This document shows positions 1 through 10,235 of a stretch of DNA of 34,258 nt, in pieces. The DNA comes from an uncultured Butyricicoccus sp. (GTDB lineage Bacteria; Bacillota; Clostridia; Oscillospirales; Butyricicoccaceae), in assembly GCA_944384745.1 (NCBI GenBank), contig CALWUO010000019.1, positions 1 through 34,258 on the forward strand, written 5' to 3'. Made by a program: the position numbers and the translations under genes. The notes below the pieces were generated by a model, which did no database searches, had not been told where the DNA came from, and was given only the letters and a program-made list of their open reading frames with translations. Positions within the stretch are counted from its first letter, which is position 1. The number at the start of each line of letters is the position of its first letter.

Positions 1-437
1 TTTGCATAAGGTGCGATAAGGTCAACAACCTTGATACCTGTTTCCAGAATTTCGGTTGTAGATTGTTGGTCTTCATAGCTTGGTGCTGGACGGTGAATAG
101 GCCAACGCTTTTCACCCTCAACCTCTGGTTTATTATCCACAGGCTGACCTAAAAGATTGAAAATTCGTCCTAAATTTTGTGGGCCAACTGGTACAGAAAT
201 AGGTGCACCAGTGTCCACAGCCTGCATGCCACGTACAAGACCATCAGTAGACTGCATAGCGATACAACGAACAGTATCTTGACCGATATGCTGTGCAACT
301 TCAACGGTTATAACATGACCGTCATTTGCCTTGATAGTGATAGCATTTAGGAGCTTAGGAAGCGAATCTGCATTAAATTTTATATCCAGTACTGGGCCGA
401 TAATCTGCACCACAGTACCAATATTATGTTCACTCAT
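1..437 (-). CDS. atpD: F1F0 ATP synthase subunit beta, 5' part (C-terminal part lies outside the window)
   Basis: This is the catalytic beta subunit of the F1 head, which makes or hydrolyses ATP. The visible part is about 145 residues from ATG at 437. It begins [20 protein letters not shown], the usual N-terminal beta-barrel, and continues through the [13 protein letters not shown] segment to [15 protein letters not shown], just before the Walker A loop, which is lost off the left edge. A GGGAG ribosome binding site lies upstream of the ATG, 30 bases after the atpG stop. It is the last visible gene of the operon; atpC would be expected beyond the window. Identification is very secure from motif and position. 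Confidence 0.97.
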   Translation of the reverse strand, partial: MSEHNIGTVVQIIGPVLDIKFNADSLPKLLNAITIKANDGHVITVEVAQHIGQDTVRCIAMQSTDGLVRGMQAVDTGAPISVPVGPQNLGRIFNLLGQPVDNKPEVEGEKRWPIHRPAPSYEDQQSTTEILETGIKVVDLIAPYA

Positions 438-467
438 TAGCAAAACTCCCTTAATCTGTTAGAAAAC

Positions 468-1328
468 TTATGAACCAACTTGACCAGAGCCAGCTACAAT
501 TTCTGTTATTTCTTGAGTAATTGCAGCCTGTCTTGCTCGGTTATATGACAAGTTCAGGTTTTCAATCATTTCACTTGCATTATCCGATGCAGACTCCATT
601 GCCATACGTCTTGATGACTGCTCGGAAGCATAGCTTTCTACAACTGCACCATAAAGCATACCATTTAGATATTCAGGAACAACGCTTGAAAATACAGCTT
701 CTGGAGAAGGGTCATATTCTGTAAGGCTTTTTGCCTTTTCAGAGTTCTCCTCTTTTTCAAAAGCCAAAGGTAAAACTTTTTTACAACGAGCCTCCTGAGT
801 CATAGGGGAAACAAATTCGGTATATAGAATATATACTTCATCAATTTCACCTGCTTTATAACGTGAAAGCATATCATTTACTATTGGGTGTGTGTCCTGA
901 ATTTGCATTGTTTCAGCAATGTTTGGATAATCAGCGATAACTTCAATATCACGTTTAGCGTAATATTCTTGTGCTTTTTTTCCGATTGTAACAACGCATG
1001 GATTTTTACCCTGCATTTCTGATGCAGCAAGTTTTAATACATTTGAGTTATAACCACCAGCAAGACCACGGTCACCTGCAATAATGATAAATAAGCTCTT
1101 TTTAATCTGTCTAGGTTTAGTATAGATAGAATCAGCAGCTTTAGTATCTTGTGCAATTCGTGCCATAGTTTTATAGATGGTATTAAAATATGGGCGTGAT
1201 TTTGTCACACGCTCACGGGCATGACGCAGTTTAGAAGATGCTACAAGTTCCATTGCTTTTGTAATTTGCATTGTGGACTGTACACTTTTTATACGGCGTT
1301 TAATGTCCTTCATATTACCGGAAGCCAT
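468..1328 (-). CDS. atpG: F1F0 ATP synthase subunit gamma
   Basis: Gamma is the central rotor shaft of F1 and couples c-ring rotation to catalysis in the alpha/beta head. The 286-residue protein has the family's usual length. Its N-terminal helix (MKDIKRRIKSVQSTMQITKAM) and C-terminal helix (SYNRARQAAITQEITEIVAG) are the two coiled-coil strands, and IIAGDRGLAGGYNSN is the conserved central motif. ATG at 1328 is preceded by GGGAGG. It lies 26 bases after atpA and 30 bases before atpD, the standard atpAGD order. Confidence 0.98.
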   Translation of the reverse strand: MASGNMKDIKRRIKSVQSTMQITKAMELVASSKLRHARERVTKSRPYFNTIYKTMARIAQDTKAADSIYTKPRQIKKSLFIIIAGDRGLAGGYNSNVLKLAASEMQGKNPCVVTIGKKAQEYYAKRDIEVIADYPNIAETMQIQDTHPIVNDMLSRYKAGEIDEVYILYTEFVSPMTQEARCKKVLPLAFEKEENSEKAKSLTEYDPSPEAVFSSVVPEYLNGMLYGAVVESYASEQSSRRMAMESASDNASEMIENLNLSYNRARQAAITQEITEIVAGSGQVGS

Positions 1329-1354
1329 GTTATAAATCCTCCCTTCCCCAGAAA

Positions 1355-3416
<2,062 letters not shown>

Positions 3417-3419
3417 AAC

Positions 3420-3914
3420 TTACCCCACCTTATCAATAAAATCTTCAATCATTCGTTTATGGTCTGCTTCATTGATGTCTTTTTCAACAACCTTAGATGC
3501 AATCATAACAGAAAGACCTGCGATTTCGTCCTTGATTTCGTTCATAGCTTTTTTGCGTTCTTGCTCGATAGACTGTTCAGCCTTTTTCTTCATATCCTGA
3601 ACCTGACGATTAGCCTCGGCAAGGATTTCCTCAGAGCGAACAGTTGCACGACGTGTTGCAGACTGAGTGATTTCATTTGCTTCCTGCTTAGCATTTGCAA
3701 TAGATTCAGCATAATCTTTTTTCATTTTAGCTGCTTCATTTAAATCTGCCTCAGCTTGGTCATACATATTTTGTACTTCTTCTGCACGGGCTGCAAGAAT
3801 TTTTCTAACAGGCTTAAATAACAAAAATTTAACAATCAGAAAAGTAATTAGTGTGTTGAAAAGAGTTACAAAGGTCTCCCAACCACCAATATCTACAAAT
3901 TGCTGAAATCCCAC
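3420..3914 (-). CDS. atpF: F1F0 ATP synthase subunit b
   Basis: Subunit b forms the peripheral stator stalk. The 164 residues show one N-terminal membrane helix (about 11-32, WETFVTLFNTLITFLIVKFL) followed by KPVRKILAAR and a long charged, alanine-rich helix to the end that makes the coiled coil. The start is GTG at 3914, with AGGAGGT 6-7 bases upstream; no ATG fits better. There is a single b-type gene, so the stalk is likely a b homodimer, unlike photosynthetic bacteria with b and b'. Confidence 0.96.
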   Translation of the reverse strand: MGFQQFVDIGGWETFVTLFNTLITFLIVKFLLFKPVRKILAARAEEVQNMYDQAEADLNEAAKMKKDYAESIANAKQEANEITQSATRRATVRSEEILAEANRQVQDMKKKAEQSIEQERKKAMNEIKDEIAGLSVMIASKVVEKDINEADHKRMIEDFIDKVG

Positions 3915-3960
3915 TGGGTTACCTCCTTCCTGAGTGGAGTCTTATTTTTGCAATAATGGG

Positions 3961-4230
<270 letters not shown>

Positions 4231-4283
4231 CTAAGAAATAGACATTTTAAATATTTTAACCATTTTTTATCGGTCAACGCAAA

Positions 4284-4988
4284 TTATTCTCTAGCTGAAC
4301 CGACATATGCCATGGTGAGCATACTAAAGATAAACGCCTGAATACATGCTGCAAACAAATCAAAATAAAGACTTGTAACGCCTGGAATACCAAGCTGGAA
4401 CAGCGGAATAGGCAAACCGAGAGCTGATGAAAGTGAAGATAAAGCACTAAGCATCAGAGTTGAAATAACAAGACCACCTGCAATATTACCAAAATGACGG
4501 AAACTCATTGAAATTGGAGTTGCAACCTCGCTTAATACATTAAGCGGTGTCATAACCCAGATAGGCTCTGTAAATCCTTTTAAGAAACCAACAAATCCGT
4601 TTGTTTTGATTTTATTGTAGATAATTAAACCAAACACTATAAGTGCCCAACCAAGGGTTGTGTTAAGGTCACCTGTTACTGAACGAAGTGTGAACATTGA
4701 TGAAAGTGAACCAAATACAGATGAAAACATAAGTGTTGCAATAAAAGGAGAATAATGACGGCAGTTTTTACCCATATTCTGGTCTACCAAACCATCAATC
4801 ATTGTAACAATTTTCTCTGCTATCGCCTGTTTTGCCTTTGGAATTTTTTCCATCTTGCTTGTTAAGAACAAACAAAGAAAAAGAATAAACACCATAACAA
4901 TCCAATAGTTAACCATAGTTTCGGTTATTGGAAATGATGTATTGCCAAAAAGATATGTGTATATCTTAGGGCCGTGTACTTCTACCAT
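4284..4988 (-). CDS. atpB: F1F0 ATP synthase subunit a
   Basis: Subunit a is the membrane stator that provides the ion half-channels next to the c ring. The 234 residues contain five or six hydrophobic helices. The essential arginine is Arg164 in the SFRHFGN motif (family consensus SLRLFGN). RSVTGDLNTTLGWA (102-115) is the other conserved block. The C terminus (FAACIQAFIFSMLTMAYVG) is the usual final helix. ATG at 4988 has an AGGAGG site that overlaps the end of atpI, indicating coupled translation. Confidence 0.97.
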   Translation of the reverse strand: MVEVHGPKIYTYLFGNTSFPITETMVNYWIVMVFILFLCLFLTSKMEKIPKAKQAIAEKIVTMIDGLVDQNMGKNCRHYSPFIATLMFSSVFGSLSSMFTLRSVTGDLNTTLGWALIVFGLIIYNKIKTNGFVGFLKGFTEPIWVMTPLNVLSEVATPISMSFRHFGNIAGGLVISTLMLSALSSLSSALGLPIPLFQLGIPGVTSLYFDLFAACIQAFIFSMLTMAYVGSARE

Positions 4989-4992
4989 AGAT

Positions 4993-5379
4993 TTAACCTC
5001 CTTTCCTCTTAATTATGCCCGATGCGATTAGAATAATCTTCGGAAAGAAAAGCGGAATAGTTACAGCCACAGGATTTAGAGGAGTTAATTTTATAACACC
5101 TACTAAAAATATGCCTGTAAGCAAATACCGCATCAGGTATCTACTTATTTGGATACGACTTGCACGTTTTTCATCGCCGATAAGTGCCGCCTGAACCGCA
5201 CTTACTGCCATATTGTAAAATAGAAACAGAGAATAAGCCGTTCCTATTATAATGCTTAGTAAAACTATAATATGATAATAGCCGAATAAGCTAAAGCAAG
5301 CATATAAAATAAGTGCAAGGGGAATAAAACCATGAAGCATACGTTTTGTTTCCTGATTTACAACCTCGAAAGCGTCCAT
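4993..5379 (-). CDS. atpI: AtpI-like ATP synthase accessory membrane protein
   Basis: A 128-residue membrane protein with four predicted helices, in the ATP-synthase-I position directly before atpB. Family members (ATP synthase I) help assemble the c ring, or are proposed to move Mg2+. I start it at ATG 5379 (MDAFEVVNQETKRML) because GGAGGG lies 5 bases upstream; the frame remains open upstream to 5442 but that would overlap the preceding gene with no ribosome site. Sequence conservation in this family is weak, so the call rests on hydropathy plus operon position. Confidence 0.8.
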   Translation of the reverse strand: MDAFEVVNQETKRMLHGFIPLALILYACFSLFGYYHIIVLLSIIIGTAYSLFLFYNMAVSAVQAALIGDEKRASRIQISRYLMRYLLTGIFLVGVIKLTPLNPVAVTIPLFFPKIILIASGIIKRKGG

Positions 5380-5389
5380 TATTCCCTCC

Positions 5390-5611
5390 TTACTTTTTGT
5401 TTTTAGCTTGACTTTGAACAAATCTAAAAAACTTAACCACATTTAACATAGCTGTTAAAAATCCAAGTATTATAAATACTATTATAACCCATATGCCTAG
5501 TGAAAATTTATTTTTAATATAATATCCTAAATACACACAGATTACAATAGGTGTTATAACTGAGGCACTGAGAGTTGACACCCAGACAAGGTATTTAAGT
5601 GCAGATATCAT
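5390..5611 (-). CDS. atpZ: AtpZ-like small membrane protein, first gene of the ATP synthase operon
   Basis: A 73-residue protein with two membrane helices (about 8-31 and 38-60) and a basic C-terminal tail (VQSQAKNKK). This two-helix hairpin ahead of atpI fits the AtpZ/AtpI family of putative Mg2+/Ca2+-handling ATP synthase accessory proteins. ATG at 5611 is preceded by GGGGGA. The stop codon is 10 bases before the atpI start. Function is inferred from size, hydropathy and position. Confidence 0.75.
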   Translation of the reverse strand: MISALKYLVWVSTLSASVITPIVICVYLGYYIKNKFSLGIWVIIVFIILGFLTAMLNVVKFFRFVQSQAKNKK

Positions 5612-5650
5612 TTTATCGTCCCCCTAGTCATCGTCACACACTCTACAAAT

Positions 5651-5679
5651 ATTATACATAATTTTAACATTTTGAAAAA
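5651..5679 (-). promoter_or_regulatory. Probable promoter of the ATP synthase operon
   Basis: On the minus strand a perfect TATAAT (5651-5656) lies 17 bases downstream of a weak -35 box TTTTTC (5674-5679). Transcription would start near 5644, giving a leader of about 33 bases before atpZ. It is the only good -10 box between the terminator at 5750-5795 and atpZ. Confidence 0.5.
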
Positions 5680-5749
5680 CAGTTTTCTTAACAAAATAAA
5701 AATGTTTTTTGCCGTTTAGAAAAGCAATTTTTACAAAAAATAAGGTTTT

Positions 5750-5795
5750 CAAATAAAACAAAAAGCCAGATGCAGCAAATCTTGCAACATCTGGC
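5750..5795 (-). terminator. Rho-independent terminator of the P-loop gene
   Basis: On the minus strand GCCAGATG (5788-5795) pairs with CATCTGGC (5765-5772); a GCAA/TTGC pairing inside extends the stem past a small internal loop. It is followed by TTTTTGTTTT. It separates the 5829-6239 gene from the ATP synthase operon, so that operon starts from its own promoter. Confidence 0.85.
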
Positions 5796-5828
5796 ATATC
5801 TTTTGATACTAGATAAATCTTACTAATA

Positions 5829-6239
5829 TCAGATGTACTTTTTCATAGCTTCAGTGATTGCTTCTTCAGACTCGCTAAGAGCAACGGTGAAGTCTACGCT
5901 GTGCTTTGCAGAGAAAGCATCGAGTTCTTTTAGAAAAGCCTCTGCAATAGCTGTGTCATTGCTATCTAGTAGCTTGTAAAGGCTGTCGATATATATCTTG
6001 CTGATATCGTAGTTACCAGCATGAATGCCAGAGACAAAACCGAGCAGACCCTTATAGCCTTCAACCATGTAGTCGCTTACATTTACAAGACGAGCATCAT
6101 GGGAAATATCAAATTTGAGCTTATCGCCCTTTGCGATGCAAACAACACTGCCCTTTTCTTCCTGTACAGCATTATTTACCATCTCAATAATTGTTTTTGT
6201 TTTACCGGTACCAGTACCGCCAACGATGAGTTTAACCAT
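5829..6239 (-). CDS. Small P-loop NTPase-like protein of unknown function
   Basis: I do not recognise this 136-residue protein as a named family. It starts MVKLIVGGTGTGKTKTII, a canonical Walker A loop (GGTGTGKT, residues 7-14), and has a Walker-B-like strand KIYIDSL near residue 81 and a further beta strand DFTVALSES near 116, so it resembles a minimal RecA/KaiC-like core. There is no membrane segment or signal peptide. ATG at 6239 has a strong AGGAGG site. It is monocistronic, with its own promoter (6272-6300) and terminator (5750-5795), between the carboxypeptidase and ATP synthase genes; neither neighbour explains it. Confidence 0.85.
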   Translation of the reverse strand: MVKLIVGGTGTGKTKTIIEMVNNAVQEEKGSVVCIAKGDKLKFDISHDARLVNVSDYMVEGYKGLLGFVSGIHAGNYDISKIYIDSLYKLLDSNDTAIAEAFLKELDAFSAKHSVDFTVALSESEEAITEAMKKYI

Positions 6240-6271
6240 TATAATTCCTCCTAACCTTTGAGGTTGTCTTT

Positions 6272-6300
6272 ATCTTACCATATAACAAACAAAAATTCAA
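6272..6300 (-). promoter_or_regulatory. Promoter of the P-loop gene
   Basis: On the minus strand TTGAAT (6295-6300) and TAAGAT (6272-6277) are separated by 17 bases, and the -10 box is preceded by TGG, an extended -10. Initiation near 6265 would leave a short leader containing a small AACC/GGTT hairpin before the AGGAGG site. Confidence 0.65.
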
Positions 6301-6370
6301 TCATATTTATTATAATTTTTATGGACTTTTCAGGTTTATATATTTATTCATCAAATTGTGTCTTATTATG

Positions 6371-7507
6371 TCAATTGCTTTTCATAAGAGCAAAACGCAT
6401 AAATTCTCTATATATATCTGAAAAACTTAGCTTTTCTACGTTTTCCGATGTTACAAGTTCTATCTGCATAATAGTTCTTGTGCCATCTCTAACAGTTGCT
6501 GTGCCTACACTTGAACCTTTTTTAATTGGTGCATTTAAACTTTCTAGTCGCTCTATTTCAAGTGTTATATTTCCCTCTGACTCCTTTGGAATTATAACTG
6601 GTTCAGTTTGCTTTGACTCTATATTAACACTTTGTTTTTTGCCAAGCTCAACTAATATAGGTTTTGTAGCCTCGCTTAAATCTGGAGTATATGCAGTATA
6701 ATTTGCAAATCCGTAATCAAGCAATGTTTTAACCGCATTTGTTCTATCATCTTTTGTTTTAGCACCCATAACCGTTGCAATAAAAGTCATATTATCTCTT
6801 GTTGCAGCCGCTGAAATACAATAACCCGCTTCGGAAATATAACCTGTTTTTAAACCTATCATACCATTATATGTTTTTAACATTTTATTTGTATTTGCAA
6901 GTGAAAATTCACCATTTCTAACAGTATCCATCCAAGTGCTAGTATAATCTATGATTTTAGGGTGTTTTAAAAGCTCTGCTGATATAATTGCCAAATCCTT
7001 TGCCGAAGTTAAAGTTTTATCTGTACCCGCATCAAGACCATTTGCATTTACAAATGTTGTTGATTTACACCCCAATTCTTTAGCTCTCTCATTCATTTTC
7101 TCAACAAAAGCCTGTTCAGTACCCGCCAAATGTTCGGCAACAGCAACAGCACAATCATTTGCTGAACCTATTGCAATAGCTTTTAACATTTCATCTAAAG
7201 TTAACTGCTCACCTTGTTTTAACCAAATTTGAGTTCCTCCCATAGACTCAGCATGTGCAGAACCTGTAATCATTGTATCAAGTGATACTTCCCCCCTGTC
7301 TAAAGCCTCCATAGCAAGTAACATTGTCATAATTTTGGTAACTGATGCAGGTTGATACGCTGTATCACCATTTAGCTCATAGAGCATTTGCCCATTACTA
7401 TCATATAAAGCCGCTGATTTTGCATTTATTTCACCCATTTGTGGCATTGCTAATGCTGAACTATAAAACAACGCTAAAGCCATTATAAGGCAAAGCTGTT
7501 TTTTCAT
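6371..7507 (-). CDS. dacF: D-alanyl-D-alanine carboxypeptidase (DacF/PBP5-type, peptidase S11)
   Basis: A secreted penicillin-binding protein that trims the terminal D-Ala from peptidoglycan stem peptides. The 378 residues start with a signal peptide (about 1-20, ending SSALA). All three active-site motifs are present: SVTK (Ser55, Lys58), SAN (115-117) and KTG (220-222). A C-terminal beta domain (about 275-360) follows. ATG at 7507 is preceded by AGGGG. I cannot tell from sequence whether it acts in growth, like DacA, or in sporulation, like DacF, so the symbol is tentative. Confidence 0.92.
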   Translation of the reverse strand: MKKQLCLIMALALFYSSALAMPQMGEINAKSAALYDSNGQMLYELNGDTAYQPASVTKIMTMLLAMEALDRGEVSLDTMITGSAHAESMGGTQIWLKQGEQLTLDEMLKAIAIGSANDCAVAVAEHLAGTEQAFVEKMNERAKELGCKSTTFVNANGLDAGTDKTLTSAKDLAIISAELLKHPKIIDYTSTWMDTVRNGEFSLANTNKMLKTYNGMIGLKTGYISEAGYCISAAATRDNMTFIATVMGAKTKDDRTNAVKTLLDYGFANYTAYTPDLSEATKPILVELGKKQSVNIESKQTEPVIIPKESEGNITLEIERLESLNAPIKKGSSVGTATVRDGTRTIMQIELVTSENVEKLSFSDIYREFMRFALMKSN

Positions 7508-7546
7508 TTTTTCAACCCCTTTTGCATTTATATTATAATTTTATGT

Positions 7547-7575
7547 GTTATAGCAGATGTATATGCTAAAATTCA
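7547..7575 (-). promoter_or_regulatory. Possible promoter of the carboxypeptidase gene
   Basis: On the minus strand TATAAC (7547-7552) is preceded by TGC, an extended -10, with a poor -35 (TGAATT, 7570-7575) 17 bases upstream. A second -10-like TATAAT lies at 7532-7537, so the exact site is uncertain. Confidence 0.35.
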
Positions 7576-7596
7576 CTTCTTTTTGTTGTTATAATA

Positions 7597-7605
7597 TGCT
7601 ATAAT
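7597..7605 (+). promoter_or_regulatory. Extended -10 promoter of the small acidic protein gene
   Basis: TGC followed directly by TATAAT (7600-7605) is a perfect extended -10 element. No good -35 box is seen. Transcription would start near 7612, about 29 bases before the ATG. Confidence 0.5.
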
Positions 7606-7640
7606 AATCTAAAATATTATAAGTAAAGGACTTAAATGAA

Positions 7641-7916
7641 ATGAATGAAAATATGCAAGAACTAGAAACTGAAAATACTCAAACTGTGGAAAATGCTGAA
7701 ACCGATGTTTCTGTAAATGAAATGTTAGAAGAAAATCCAATGGCTGCTAAACGCAGACAGTGGTCATCATTTGTTGAAGGCCCTGCCGCTGATTTTTTCA
7801 CAGGCTATAAACTTGAGAAAATGATGATTGATGATGGAAGTGGTAACAAAGCAAAATTTAGCCGCACAAAAGACGATGGTATTAAAGTAGAATATACCTC
7901 CGCTGTGCTGCTATAA
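7641..7916 (+). CDS. Small acidic protein of unknown function
   Basis: I do not recognise this 91-residue protein. The first 36 residues are strongly acidic (many Glu, Asp, Asn) and probably disordered; the rest (from KRRQWSSFVEGPAADFF) looks folded, with a GSGNKAKFSRTKDDG turn and a short beta-like tail VEYTSAVLL. It has no signal peptide or membrane segment. An AAAGGA site lies 10 bases before the ATG, an extended -10 promoter lies upstream and a terminator follows, so it is a single-gene unit. It is flanked by envelope genes on the opposite strand. Confidence 0.75.
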   Translation: MNENMQELETENTQTVENAETDVSVNEMLEENPMAAKRRQWSSFVEGPAADFFTGYKLEKMMIDDGSGNKAKFSRTKDDGIKVEYTSAVLL

Positions 7917-7928
7917 TACAAAAATTAA

Positions 7929-7956
7929 GCGTGATGCATTTGCACCACGCTTTTTT
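7929..7956. terminator. Bidirectional terminator between convergent genes
   Basis: The hairpin 7929-7950 pairs GCGTG with CACGC and TGCA with TGCA around one mismatch. TTTTTTATTT follows on the plus strand and TTAATTTTTG on the minus strand, so it can end both the small acidic gene and the S-layer-homology operon. Confidence 0.85.
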
Positions 7957-7958
7957 AT

Positions 7959-10217
7959 TTAAGATACCATAATAAATCTTATTTTGCCGCCCTCATCTGC
8001 TGTACGTTCTGCATACAAGCTGAAATTTTTATAATCGACTTTAGCCTGATTGAGTGTGATAAATTTACGCAAACTTGTAACATAAACTTGTACTTCATCA
8101 GAGATTTTATAATATCCATTAGCCGTTCTAACACCATCTGAACCATCAAAGTCTGTAAGTTTAGCATTTGCAACATTTTTAAGTGTAATAGTATCCAATG
8201 CTTGTTTATTTGTGTTGTTTTCAGCATTTTTAGGAATACCAATAAGTTGACCAGTTAAACCATCTGCCTCATATTTTAGATTATATTTTAGTATTTTTTC
8301 TGTGTTTGATGAATAATCATAAAATCTAAGTTGAGCAGTTAACGGTGGATTTGGACCATCTTCCGTTGTTTCTCCAACAAGCAAAGTACCAAAACCATAA
8401 TTCCAAGCGTCACCAGATACATCTTTTAATATAATACCTGTGATTATGCCTGAACTATCTACAATGGTTTTTCTTATATCACTTGCTTTAATCTCATCAA
8501 ATGGCAAGTTTTTGATTTTTACTTCAGTAACAGGCGAATTTTCAGATATTTGTTCCCAAACGGTTACATTTGATGATACCACTCTATTTCCTATTTTATT
8601 TTCGGAAATATTCCAGTTACCATTTTCTTTAAAGTTTGTGCTCCATTTTGAAACATTTAAATAACCTGCTTTATTTTGAGTGACAGAAACCAACTGACCA
8701 ATAAGGTTTTTACCCTCTTCGCTGATATTGCCACTTATAGTAACACCATTTAACAATTTAACCTGTACTTGTGAATCTTTACCCATTTGCAGAGTACCAA
8801 CCATAGTTGCACTTACCTTAGAAGCAGGATATGCTGCAACAATAGAACCATAACTGTCAAGTAAAACGGTTATCTTGCTTGATTGACCTAGAGTTTTAAA
8901 GTAAGAAGCAACACTTTGAGAAATATTAAATTCTTTACCTAAAATAGTTATCTTAGATGGGTTTTGATAAGATGGACTTGCGTTTTCATATATACCAGTT
9001 AGTTTAGAATCTGATACCTTTGCGGTTTTTGTATCGGTTTCTAAAGTTATAACATCATATTGTTTTAGTTTATCACGTGTAATTTCATAACCATTTTTAA
9101 TTATTCTATAACCATCTGGTATAGGTCTATCCGACTCAGTACCATAAATAAAACTATTATCAGAAATTTTTCTAGGATTTGTGCGAATTAGTGTAAGATT
9201 TCCTGATAGGTCATAGTGAAGTGTAATTTCATCATTTGCAAGTAAATTGAACCAGTTTTCACCGAATTTACCCACAGCACCATTTAAATAAACCATAGTT
9301 TCATTAGATGGTTTTAATGTTTTACCCTCCTTAGTTTCAATTCTATCCGCTTCGACACTTGAAACCGTATAACTTTCAGTTCTTGAACCTTCTTCTGGTA
9401 CAATAGCGATTACAGAACCAGAATTTTGTTTACTATAATATAGTGTTCCACGAATACCAATCATGCTTTCATCAAGAGTACCTTCGGTATTTTTGGTTAT
9501 AATATTGCCATCTAAGTAGAATTTAGCTTGATTTTCTGCAAGTTCACTATCTGTTTCACTTGTTGCAATTAAAATTGCACCCTCACTATCAGAACCAGAT
9601 ACAAGAGAGTCTATAAGCTTTCCTGTATTATCTTTACCATTTGTAAACAATGTATTTAACAACATATAAGCGGTATTTTCTCTACTCATAACCGAACTTG
9701 AATAGAGAGTGGTATTTTTAGGGTTTAATCCAAGTGACTCTGCTCTTGCAACATAATCATTTGGCCACATAGGACCTATATCATCGACAGTATAACCAAG
9801 AGCAAGTAATAACATTGTACAAGCTTCACCATAGCTTATAGTGTTATTTGGCTTAAAAGTACCATCAGCATAGCCTTTTATTATATTCTTTTTTTGTAAG
9901 TCTGGATGTCTAATTGCTGCATTTATATAACCTGCCGCCCAATGTGTATTTGGCACATCTGGAAAAATAGTGTAACTTTTATATGCAGTTACATCTGTTA
10001 CACCAAGCATAGTAACAAGCAGTTTAGAAAACTCTGCACGGGTTATGCTTCTTTCAGGTGAAAAAGTGGTTTGACTGTCACCTTGCATAATTTTGAGAGA
10101 TTTCAAAATATATGCGGTTTGATTTAATTTATCAGATGAAATATCTGTAAATGCGGCACTTGCACAACTGCCTAAAATTGTAGCTGCAAGAAAGCCGCTT
10201 AATATTTGTTTTTTCAT
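7959..10217 (-). CDS. S-layer-homology (SLH) domain protein
   Basis: An exported, cell-wall-anchored protein of 752 residues. A signal peptide (about 1-21, ATILGSCASA) is followed by three SLH repeats over about 22-205, marked by FSPERSITRAEFSKLL, FKPNNTISYGEACTMLL and SSSVMSRENTAYMLL; such repeats usually bind secondary wall polymers. The remaining 550 residues are beta-rich with no family I recognise and no obvious catalytic motif. ATG at 10217 has a GGAGGGG site. It begins 18 bases after the MacB-type permease gene, so it is probably the last gene of the export operon and might be its substrate or a partner. Confidence 0.9.
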   Translation of the reverse strand: MKKQILSGFLAATILGSCASAAFTDISSDKLNQTAYILKSLKIMQGDSQTTFSPERSITRAEFSKLLVTMLGVTDVTAYKSYTIFPDVPNTHWAAGYINAAIRHPDLQKKNIIKGYADGTFKPNNTISYGEACTMLLLALGYTVDDIGPMWPNDYVARAESLGLNPKNTTLYSSSVMSRENTAYMLLNTLFTNGKDNTGKLIDSLVSGSDSEGAILIATSETDSELAENQAKFYLDGNIITKNTEGTLDESMIGIRGTLYYSKQNSGSVIAIVPEEGSRTESYTVSSVEADRIETKEGKTLKPSNETMVYLNGAVGKFGENWFNLLANDEITLHYDLSGNLTLIRTNPRKISDNSFIYGTESDRPIPDGYRIIKNGYEITRDKLKQYDVITLETDTKTAKVSDSKLTGIYENASPSYQNPSKITILGKEFNISQSVASYFKTLGQSSKITVLLDSYGSIVAAYPASKVSATMVGTLQMGKDSQVQVKLLNGVTISGNISEEGKNLIGQLVSVTQNKAGYLNVSKWSTNFKENGNWNISENKIGNRVVSSNVTVWEQISENSPVTEVKIKNLPFDEIKASDIRKTIVDSSGIITGIILKDVSGDAWNYGFGTLLVGETTEDGPNPPLTAQLRFYDYSSNTEKILKYNLKYEADGLTGQLIGIPKNAENNTNKQALDTITLKNVANAKLTDFDGSDGVRTANGYYKISDEVQVYVTSLRKFITLNQAKVDYKNFSLYAERTADEGGKIRFIMVS

Positions 10218-10235
10218 TATTAACCCCTCCTTTTT

